A stretch of DNA of 64,000 nt from Colius striatus (Eukaryota > Chordata > Aves > Coliiformes > Coliidae), in NCBI RefSeq assembly GCF_028858725.1, contig NC_084759.1, positions 96,220,362 through 96,284,361 of the forward strand, in the 5' to 3' direction. Every line of letters begins with the position of its first letter. The stretch's first letter is position 1. Below are positions 26,901 through 38,900 of the stretch, one piece after another. The notes under the pieces are model-generated. The model was not told where the DNA came from and made no database searches. It saw only the letters and a program-made list of their open reading frames with translations. A program made the position numbers and the translations under genes.

Positions 26901-29900
26901 TGACAGAAAACAAGAGCACTACTTTTTTTTTTTCTTTGGTCCATATTATTTTCAAGTGTTCTGGATAGGTAGAATACACAAAAACTACTATGCTACTATT
27001 TTAAAGTTAACTTTTTTTCAGATTTGGTTTAGGCCAATCTAGGAAAAAAAGGACCACAATCAATCATAAGTACCAAGGGTCTTTGGAAACTCAGAGCCAG
27101 GGGAAGTTTTGGGAACTGTTTATGGGGGCAGCACTGCAGCCCCCCCCCCCCCCCCGTTACCAAGCAAAAGCGGCTCCTCACAAACCCATCACACAGACCA
27201 AAATCTTCTTTTAAAATAGCCATTACAGATTTCTCACTAAGTGATCTTATTGTAGGAAACATTTTGTAGAAAACATTTTGTAAAATTCTCTAATCGCTTG
27301 GCTTATGAAAGTATAGGTGGATTTGCATGGGTGTGTTCAACTGAGTCACAGTAAGGCATTTTACTGTTGAAACAAGAAGGAACAGAATGGATTAATTCTT
27401 AGCGGCTATAGTAGAAGTAACTTAAAATGTATATATGTACAGGTCAGCTGACAAAGTATACAAAAGGGATGAATATATCAATATAACCTGTATTCTCAGT
27501 TTTGCTTGCATGGTCCAACTGAAGTAGCACATCTAGTTTGATATTATTGTTTAATACTGGGCTAAAGAAAGAGAGACTAATTTCCAGCTTGTTCCTGAAA
27601 TGTTAAAAAAAGAAACAAGCTTAAAATAACATCTGACAATCAGAGGTTCTAATTTAATCTTTCTGTAGGGATCACTTAGAATGTTTTTCACTTGCTTTCC
27701 TGATCTTTTGAATAGTGATGGAGATGAGTTTTCCAGTGTCAACATAGAATTGGTTGGGTTACGAGAAAAAAAGTCAAGCAAACAATCTTCTGTCTAAAGC
27801 TTTTTTCCCCACATTTTATGGTCTAATCCTCCCTCTCTTCATTAGAGCTTTCCAACTCATCTTCATTTTCTCCATCTTTCTTGTGGAATTTGTTGTTTGT
27901 TTGACCCCTTTATGACCATCTAGGGCTAGGCACAGTTTTAGAAAAATGGCAGAATTTGCTTTTTATTAAAGCTGGCAGTAAAATCAGTTGGCAGTTTTTA
28001 CCTTTGCCATGTAAAAAGTCTTGCTGACTTACGTGACAACATAGGGATTGTTAAATAGGTATGCCTGATTATGCTAAACTCTTAAAACCTTTCTTCTCAA
28101 CATGTGGAACGTAAGTGTGGTGTGTGTGACTTAGGAAAGCTGTATTTAGCATTGATAGTTGCTTTTGTTTCAACAGAGCAAAATAGTCCGTGTCCTGAAC
28201 CTTTGGCAGAAAAATGGGGTATTTAAAATTGAAATAATTCAGCCTCTTCTGGATATGGCAGCAGGAACTAGTGCCACTGCACCCATGACAGAAAATGCTA
28301 CTAATAATGAAGGTATGAATGACATTATAACTCCTCCGTTAAAAAGGGCGAATGCTAAGAGCTTGTTTGCTTTCACATTGAAGCGCGTACTAAGTTTCAA
28401 CAGCAGCATATTAATAAACTCAACTTTGCAATCACAGTTACGTGGGGCAGCTGAACTTATTCTGAACAAATGCTGATACTGTACTTCATAAATTATCAGA
28501 TTATAAAAGCTTATTTCTTAGATATCTGAAATTTACATTGTTTATGCCTGTGTACCTACTTATGTGCACACTTACAGATGATTTTGATGTCTCTCTCTTA
28601 AAAAAAAGTTGGATTTTTTTCTTTTCATCTGAAATACTATTCTGTTTGTCAGTTTTATAATTATTATGTCATTGTTTGATGTCACATTCTGATAAGTGTG
28701 AACTTACCTGTTAAGAGCTTTATCGTTCTTTCAGTCAACTTAGTATCTGAAAGGAACAGCTGTCAGTTTCTTTCAACGTGCAGCCCTGAAACTTGTTAAC
28801 TGGCGTTTTTAAATCCAAATTCTTGAACTGTAAATTTATGCCTGGCAGTAGGCTTTTACATGGGCTACTGGTTGAAAACCACTGACCTAAAGAGTAAGGT
28901 AATGACGGCCTGCCCACAGTATTTTCACTGACCTACTTTATGCTACATAAAAAGCTCCTAGTGAGGTTAACAAATTGTGGATGAGAATATTCAAACTACA
29001 ATTCTCTCTTTCTCTGGAGGGCTTTCTTTTTGAGTTTGCACTCTATATTTCAGACCTAAGTTTGGTAACCTCCTTATTTATTGCGCTGATGTATGTTGAA
29101 GTAGGACTGGTGAAATATGTAATGGAGTGAGTGAGGTGTGATGACAGACAACAAAATAATGATGCACAATAACATAAGTGAAATAGTCTCCAGTGGCGTT
29201 TAGGAAAGCATATCCTATTGGTATGTTTTATAAATGTGGTGGAGTAGGGAGAGGGAATGTCTTGGTATCTGAACTTGAGTGTAGACTGATAGCTGTACAG
29301 TTTCATTCTGATATGACAGGTGAGTGGCACTATTTTTCCATCTTTGTCTCATCACTAGTAGGTAACAGGTTGCCCGCCTTCTGTGTAGGTGTTCATGTAC
29401 AGAATCACTGATTTCAGTGAGATGCACCAGAGGGGATAATTTGGCCTTGAAATATATATGCTAATGAATAATAATAAATATATTAATGCGTTATGTGAAA
29501 TAGAGTCTGCTTAGCTCATAATGCTACAAAGTCTGTTCACCAAAAAAAAGAGAGGAAAATGCAGATTTTCTCCCTTGAGCAAGCAAATATCCTTCTGAAT
29601 ATATATTTGTATTTAAAACAATCACGTAGCTTTTTGCGGTATTGTTATGTGGTGTCTGACTTCCGGGACCCATTTGACTCTGCTTACTGCATGTCAACAC
29701 TGCAGTTATTTAAACTGCAAATAGATGAATAGCTTTAAAGAAGTTGGTAATATGAGGCAAGAATATTGCTTAGTATCTTGAACTAAAAAATATTTCTACC
29801 TGTGAGGGTTTTTTTGGCTGTCTCCTTGTACAGATTTATAGTAGTCCACTAAAATATATTTGCTGAAGAATAGTTACTTGCTCACAGCATGAACGAATTA

Positions 29901-32900
29901 TGATATTACTGCTAATTTACTTTGTACTGGCTAAATGTTTATTTTAAAACCCCCCTGTAATATAAAGCAAAGAGAACGGGAAAGCATGTGTAGGCAAAGC
30001 TAATAGCATCTCTTTAAATGTGGTCTCTCTTTTAGTAAAGCTTAATGGAAATCGGAGATTCTTCCTGGAAAAATTAGTAAAAATTGTTTGTATGGTAGAA
30101 GCACTAATTATTCAGATCCAGGTTTGATTTATGCTCATGTGAAAGTGGCATGTGAGCAAATCTTATTAAAGAGAGTTGCTTGTGAAATAATTTTTTTCTT
30201 TAATTAATTATTACCAGACCTTTTCAGCAAAAGTTGAGTTACTGCTAGACAATAGAAGATAGCAAGAAAAACTCAGTTGCTCTTCAGATGAACTATTAGA
30301 TGATCGATTTGAAATACTCTCCCAGAAGGATGAATCATAGAATGGTAGGGGTTGGAAGGGACCTTTAGAGATCATCTAGTCCAACTCCCCTGCAGAAGCA
30401 GGTCCACCTAGATCAGGTCACATAGGAACATGTCCAGGCGGGTCTTGAAGACTTCCAAGGAAGGAGACTCCACAACCCCTCTGGGCAGCCTGTGCCAGGG
30501 CTCCCTCACCTGAACAGTGAAATTGTTTTTTCTTATGTTTAAATGGAACTTTTTGTGTTCCAGCGTCATCCCATTACCCCTTGTCCTGTTGCTAGATACA
30601 ATAGAAAAAAGGGATGCCCCAACCTCCTGACATCCACCCTTTAGATATTTATAAATATTAGTCTCAGTCTTCTCTAGACTAATCAGCCCCAGTTCCCACA
30701 GCCTTTCCTGGTATGAAAGATGTTCTAGTCCCCTAATCATCTTGATGGCCCTGCACTGGACTCTCTCCAGAAGTTCTCTGTCCCTCTTGAGCTGGGGAGC
30801 CCAGAACTGGACACAGGACTCCAGATGAGGCCTCACCAGGGCAGAGTAGAGGGGGAGAAGAACCTCCCTTGACCTGCTGCCCACACTCTTTTTGATGCAT
30901 CCCAGGATGCCATTGGCCTTATTGGCCACGAGGGCACATTGCTGGCTCATGGTTAGCTTATTATCAATCAGGACTCCCAGGTCTCTCTCTGCAGAGCTGC
31001 TCTTCAGCAGTTCAACCCCTAGCCTCTACTGATGCAGGGGGTTGTTCCTTCCCAGATGCAGGACTCTGCACTTGTCTTTGTTGAACCTCATGAGATTCCT
31101 CTCAGCCCGCACTTTGTAACCAGAACTAGCATTTTAAGTCTATTGATGCACATTGCTTTACATTGAGTAACAGTTTCTTTCTTGAAGTTTTCTAAAATTG
31201 TTCAATTGTAAACATTGAGTTGTGATCTGAAATGCCATACTGGACTAGCTTTCACATAGGCCATTTTTCTGGTTTCGTAGTGTATGTAATGCACAGATGT
31301 GAACAGTGAATGGAGCAGTTACAGAATATGCCGTTGGGATAATTTAGATATGACTCCTTGAGTTAAAGTATTGCTTACAGGCGTTTGTTTCCAAGAGGTA
31401 AATGTAAGCACTGAAGAGTAAGGTGAATGTTTTGGAGTAACCTAACGTTCTCTCAATTCTTATAAAACTCTCAGGTTCACCGCCCCCTCCAGCAAAAGTC
31501 CCTTCAGAGCCAACTCAGGTTACTGCTAACTCAGTACCTACTGTGCCACAGTTGCCCAGTTCCGATGCCTTTGCAGCTGTAGCTCAGCTTTTTCAAACAA
31601 CGCAAGGACAACAGGTAATCTCTTTATATTTGGTTCCCTTCTAACTTCAGTTTTTATGTTAAATGAAAGGGAAAAATGAAAGTAAAATCCTCAATTTGAA
31701 GCAAAACAAAAAGCCGCCCTGAAGTCGTTAGTGGAAAACTTGTAAGAGTTAAAGTTAGTATTTGATTATCCGTGACCCTTCTGTCCAGTAATTATGTTAT
31801 TTGAGGAAAATTCAGTTATATATTCCTAAATAATGAGTTCTGAAATGATGACGTTAGAAAGTTTCAAGGACAGGCAGAATACATCAAACTCGATGTTGAG
31901 TTATATCGTTCAGTCAGCATAAGCATTTGCACTGTTGAAAGGCCTGAAGATTGATCTGGGATCTGATGAATTTTGCCACCGAATTATTTCTGCAAGGCCA
32001 AGTAACCATTTCAAGTTCTTCTAGTTCAGTCAGATTGTCGATGGTGTTTATCCGATGCCATAGTCTAGTTTGTAAAATTTATATCCTACAACACCTTCAA
32101 TACTATGTGTTTATATCAGAACTTAATACTAAACATGTTTTTGTAGCTTCAGCAGATTCTTCAGACTTTTCAACAGCCTCAAAAACCCCAGTCACCGGTC
32201 ATAGATAACACTGTGATGGCTCAGGTTCAAGCTATTACTGCTCAGTTGAAAACTACAGCAGCAGTACAACCATCAGAACAAAAAGCTACTTTCCCACCGC
32301 CTGAGCAAAAAACATCATTTGACAAAGTAAGTCTTCATTTTGTCTTTGTATTGAACTTTTTCAGTTCAGCAGAAGACTGTTTGATGGATGACTCAATGTC
32401 CTGCATTTGTTAGGAGAAAAATGATGCAAATTTTGTATCTTCTCTTTCCATTTGGAGGTCACCTTTCTGTTCTTACAGCGTTTTCTGAAGCTGAATGAAA
32501 ACTACTTTTGGACAGTTTCTGATTCTGTATTAGAATATAGATTATTTTTTCTTTTTTTGCTTGATTATAACCTTGTCTTTAAATCCACAGCTGTTAGATA
32601 TATAGTAAGACTTTGATAATAAGTATATTTTAGCTCTCAATTTTATAAGATACAGAAAAAATCGTCTCAATGTAACTTCTTTCAGAAGCTGCTAGATCGG
32701 TTTGACTATGATGATGAGCCAGAAGCAGTGGAAGAGTCAAAGAAAGAAGATTCAGCTCCTTCTCCTTCAGTTTCTCAGCCAGCTTTGTAAGTTTAGTGTC
32801 ATAATAAAATAAAAAAATCTTTGTTCTAAAAAATCTGTAGGTTAGAATGCTAATTAAAATTCCAAGTTACTTCAGTGCTTAACTGTTACAGTCCAAAGTT

Positions 32901-35900
32901 AAAACATTGCTAACAACTTCCAGTGGGAGGGAGTTTTTGGCTTTTTACTTCCGTGATTTGGTGTAGGTTTGGCATGTTGCATCATTGACTGAGGAACGTG
33001 TTCTGCAGAGAAAATCTCAGTTTTGGTTTCCAGATGAGTTCCTTGTTGTTATTGCACAACTTGAGTGTGTCAGAGCATTGTTAGTAATTAGCTGGATTGC
33101 TTTCCTGGCTGGGGAAAAGGTGCTATTCAAAACCTTGTGATAGTTTTAACTGTTAAATTAAAATTTGGCTTTGCAGCTTTACGGTCTCAAACATTAAATA
33201 ACCACGCAAACTAACTCGCACTCCTGTTTCCCTTTTGATGTGCATTATGATAAAGTCTTAAATTACATGATCACATACTAGTTTTTTCCACAGGACCTCT
33301 CTCTCATTCAGTGCACAGGCTGGATGGTGCTCAATACCTGGGTTAGTCAATATTTTTTTTTCCCCTGCTTCAGTATGTGGCCCTGTGTCTTACTTTCTGT
33401 ATATGCCATCCAAACCCTGCTCTCAAAAACACAATCACTAACTTTGTCATTGGCTTTCTTACTGTGTTTATCGTTTTGAGCACTTTAATGTTCCACAAGT
33501 ATTAGTTAATTAAAATGCAATTAAAGTAAATGAGTAGTATTTTCCCTGTAATGCAGATGGAACTCTGGAGTACAGAAAGATGAGGTAGGTCAAACATAAG
33601 CACTGCTTGTGTATGCCCAATCAGACATCACTGGACTAGGCTTTTAGGCATGTTTGTTTTGCTAGTGGTGCTTGAAAGCCTCTGTCCTTAGTGCCTTATT
33701 GTTGTGTGCCTCTGAAGATTGGATTCCAATAGTCTCAGTTGGGGCACACAAAATCAATAATACTCTCTGTGAAAAACCAATCGGTCCAGAATCATCTAAG
33801 CATTGTGTGGCGCCTATCTTAAAATACTACAAAGTTCCATTTCACATCACAGTAAAATTCTTTTATCTTCCTGAAATCCTGTTAACTTTCTTACACAAAC
33901 TGCATCCTGTAAACAGGTCCTATTAACTGCACAGACCTCATTAATTCCCTGAGCACTGTCCATTCTGTGTGTTGAATCAGGAAGCGAATGGCATTACTGT
34001 AATCCTTGTGTGATATACGTATCCCTTTCTTCTCTGCCCTGAATTCTTCCCAACTAGTTCTTTTTTTCAGCAAAAGTATGGTTGATTTAGTTCCCTTGAG
34101 GAAAAGGCTTAACTCTGTTGCTCTCAAAAGAGGAAATGGAAAGAAAAAAAATTAGCCTAAGGCAGACAACCTTCATGAAAAATTTCCATAGACTAGACTG
34201 AGGTCTTTAGCAAGATCATGGAAGTACAGGGGGAAGACAGGATTAAGCCTCTATGTAGCATTTCTTTAAATGTTAAAGGACTTAACACTCTTACAGTGGA
34301 GAAAAGATGAGGAAGCCACTAGTTTTCACTTTTTAGAGAGAAAATTGGTTCATAATAAAGATAATTTTTCTGTCTAAATTTGAAGAAAGAATGTGTAAAT
34401 GTACATAGAAGTATATAAATAAAAGAAAAAAATTCTGTATATCTACTGACTTGTCTCACCAAAATATTACTGGTTTTAGTGGATTTCCAGGAGAAGGTAT
34501 ACAACAGCCAGTGTTTCCTCAGCTCCCAAATATGGATCCTTTTCAGCAGCGAATGATGGGAATACAACAGGATCCAATGCGTCATCAGGTAACTTGAGGT
34601 TTTTTCCTTGTCCTTCTGTTGTGTTGCATTTTCCATCTTCTGTTGGTTTCTTTTATGCAGAAGTAAGGAAGTGGTGTTACTAGTAGTGCAGAGCTCATAT
34701 GGCTTAGCCCTCCAACTTTCTCAAGAAACATGTTTTTATACACCTAAATGCTTGTCCTATTTCATCTTTTTTGGGGTTCTGGTCTTCTGTTGTGACTTTG
34801 GAACAGAGATACAATTTTACTTTAGCAAACTAAGAAAGCTAACATAATTTTTTTGCCTAACTGGAGGTTTTCACGTGTTTTCTCCTTCAAAGGTTTCGCT
34901 TCCTCCTAATGGGCAAATGCCAGGTTTTGGTCTCCTGCCTACCCCACAGTTTCCACCCATGGCTCAGCCTGTGATTCCCCCAACAGCACCTGTGCAGCAA
35001 ACTTTTCAGTCTCCTTTTCCAGTACAAAGTGAACCACACGTGCAAAAACCACATCAGCAGGTGAGGACCCCTTGCCATAAACAGATGAAGTTCTCAATGC
35101 ATGCCTCTTGGATTTGTATAGCTTGTTCAGGAGAGGATATTGAACGGTAACCATGGACAGAGAATGGCTGTGAACATAGCTCATGTGAGAGAAAGCTGGT
35201 TTAGCTGCAGTGCTACAGAAGTCCGGTATTTCAGAAGTCTAGCAAAAATAGTCTATGTATGCTTTATGCCTCCTTTTATGAAAGGCTTTGGATAGCATTT
35301 CATCCTTCCACTTCTTTCTTTGCCTCATCATCTCTTTGTCCCTATCATGCTTCGGGAACATCTATTCCATTTATTTGTGAATTTTGATTCATGGGCTCCT
35401 AGCAGTATAATCTCATTCTAGAGAGAAACTAACTGGAAAAGTTAAATTTGAAGGGCCTGGCAGTTCACTAATACACTGGAAGGAGACTCAGAAATCTGTA
35501 AAAGTTTTTAAAAATCCAAGTGCATGTAAATGCTTCTCTCTTGTTACTAAGATTTTGGAGGATATTGTTGGGTCAGTAGCAAGTTTAATATATTTGTCTC
35601 TTGTTCAAAAAAAGGAAATCCAAAAATGAGAGATGTGGTACCAAGCTGTCTTTATGTGGTAACCTGTGGTGTCGAGAGAGTCTAGAAATAAGTTCCTGCT
35701 TTCTACTTGGAATAAAGGAATGATTTTCAAGAGTATCTTTGTAATTCTTTTGTCTTGAATTCTGTTGAATAAGTACATTCTGACAGATTGCTTGTTGGGG
35801 TAATCTCTGCCAGGGTCACATCATGAAGACTATTTCAGGTTTAGGTGGGGCACAGTATGTGGGAATGGGAAGTTGTAGAGGATCTGGGGTAGGAAAGGAG

Positions 35901-38900
35901 AAAGCTATGTTGAACTTAACTGTGGTTGTTGGGTTTTAAGCATGTTCTTTCATTTTATGTGTTGTTTCAATGATTCACTGCTTCATTCTTTAAATTTATT
36001 ATATTGCAATTTGCTAATATATATGGCTTAAAGTAGTTTCCTATAATATCTTGGAGAAAAGTTTTCTAGAAGACATTACCTGTGATTTCGATCGCAGAAC
36101 AAGATCCACTGATTGACTTTAGGGAATACAATCTTATTCTGTGGAGATATACACGGTGCTGACATTAGCTAAAATGGAAATTAGCTAAAAGTACTGGAAA
36201 AACAATAATTTGCAAAATGAAAATGAGAATTTTGTGTACATTTATTATGTTTTTGCAGTGGTTGTATTAATTTAATACTGGACTGTCTCCCTATTAGTAG
36301 TGGTAAAGCTTCTGAGAAATGCATTAAAATGCATTGCATTTTAATTCCACATATGTGATTATTCAATGTAATTTTAGTGCTGTTATTTAATTTAATCTAG
36401 GCATAAAATGAAATAAAATGCTTGTGCTACTCAACTGTAATACCAATCAACTTAATATTTCAGGATATAGAAGTGGAACAGCCACCTATTCAAGAGGGAA
36501 AACGGCATGTTTCTGACAACAGAAAGTCAAGATCAAGGTCTGCATCAAGGTAAATTAGTGTAAAGTTCTTCAAGTGAGAGTATGTATTATATCAAGTATT
36601 GGATTTTAGCATAAGGGACTTAGTGTGTCATGTCCAAAGACTTGAAAAGTACCAATTCTGTTTGAGTATTGAGGAGAGTTGTACTAATTTTTTGGAGCTC
36701 AGAGAATCCAGTGCTGTGCTGCCAAATCTACTATGGGGATGGATGACTTCTGAGATGACAGTAAATAACTGAGAGGTGAGCTAACTCCTTGCACTATTGG
36801 TGGAGCTCATTTTCAGTGCCTTAGGACATAGTCCTGTTACCTGTATTTTCAGATGGCTTCTTGGGCGCCCTGCTCAGTACACTTTTTTTGAGGTCATTTC
36901 TTATAAACACCCAGTTGTGCTGTGCAAGTCAGAGTCTTTTTTGACTAAATGTCAAGAGACACATTTAATCTAAGGATTAATTAGAAGAAATTACTGTCTG
37001 TGTATTAGTCTCTATATGGACAGCACAGTGAAATTTCTTGGTAAAGTCAAAACTGTCAAGGGCTTCACTTGAATCCCCTTCTGCAAAACAGGTAAAAAAG
37101 AAACCCCTTCAGTCATTTACCTCTGAAGGGAGTTGTGTATAAATACAGCTGAACGTTTTATGTACTTCAGTGCAGTGGCAATGAGAAACAGAATAGTGAC
37201 TCTTAAGACCTGTGAACCTCTAAAAGTCATCTGCCTTCTAAAGGAAATTTGGTATCACTTATTGATAGTGAATAACTTCCATGCCTGACAATACTGAGTA
37301 AATTTTATGGAAGCCAAATATGATAGTTTTGTCTGTGCTCCAAAAAGACTTTTCTTATGAAGAAATCTGTGATGCAATGTACTGTGGGACTTTGCCTGTC
37401 ACGGGAGCAGTATTGCATGTGTCAACTGAGGTAATGAATCTGTCTCCAGTATTAAAGCAAAGGCATCTCCTTAATCTTCTCCTTTTCCAAGTGTCGTATG
37501 GCTTCTTTGAAGGTTTACTCTATCTTTCAGACCCTGAGTGGTTTAGAATTTGAACATTATTTTAAGTACAGTTTCACTGGCAGAATTTATTTTTAATCTT
37601 TTTTTAGGCATTCTTTTGTAAAAGCAATAAACACTTTCCTTATTTAAGCAGATGTGGTTTTTTTCCGTGTTGATGTGGTCACAGTTTTGATAGCCAACTG
37701 CAATACAAATTAACAGAAGATAAATTGAGAAACACCTGTTCAGCTGGAGTGTGTTACTAATCTACTGTAGCAATTTTTTTCTAGTTCTAAATGCATGTGA
37801 ATGCACTTGGATTTATTTATTTATTGTCTGAACTCTTGCCTGATTATTTCCATAGATATCCGAATCATTTCTCTCTCTGTCAGTGCCTGGGTCAGAAAGA
37901 TTGAACATAAATGGTTGTTGGTTTAAACTAGGTCACCTAAAAGGAGACGTTCAAGATCCAGCTCCCGATCTCGAAGGTCACGTCATCGTCGATCTCGCTC
38001 TCGGTCCAGGGATAGACGCCGACACTCTCCCAAGTCTCGGTCACAAGAAAGACGTGAACGTGAGAGGGAGAGAGAGCGCAGGTCAAAAGGCCTTCCTCAG
38101 ATCAAGTCAGAAACTGTTAGTGGTAAGTTTATTTGTTGTCTTTATTACTGATGTCATTCTGCAAATTCTTATAATACCGTTTTTCAGATGCTTCGTATCT
38201 TCCTGGTTCATAGAGGGAATTTTTTTTGTCTGTGCCCAGTATTTTCTCTCATGAATCTTAAAGGTCTGTAAAGATCCTACAGGAGATACTATGCTGATGT
38301 AAAATGATGTGGTGGTTTAGCCCTGGCTGGGTGCCAGATGCCCACCAAGTTGTAATATCACTCTCCCTCCTGAACTGGACAGGGAAGAGATAAATATGGC
38401 GAGAGGTTTGTGAGTTGCGATAAGGACAGGGAGACAGCTCAGCAATTAATGTCGTAGGCAAAACAGGCTCAACTTGAGGAGAAAAGATTTGATTTATTAA
38501 TGAACAATCAGAACAGAGCAGGGAGATGAGAAATAAAACTGAATCTTAAAACACCTCCCCCCACCCCTCCCTCTTCCCAGGACTCTCCTTCCTTCCCCCT
38601 CCGGCAGTGCAGGAGATGGGGGTTGGGGGTTGTGGTTAGTTTACTACAGATGGACTTTGCTGCTGCTTCTTCTCAGGGGGAGGCATCATCACACTTCCCA
38701 CTGCTACAGTGTGGGGTCCCTCCCTATAGGAGACAGTCCCTCATGAACTTCTCCAGCGTGGGTCCTTCCCATGGGCTACAGTTCGTCACAAATTGCTCTG
38801 GCATGGGGCCTCCCATGGAGGCAGCTCCTCACACCCTGCCCCAATGTGGGTCATCTACTGGGAGAACATTCTTTCAGGTACTGACTGCTCCAGCCTGAGT

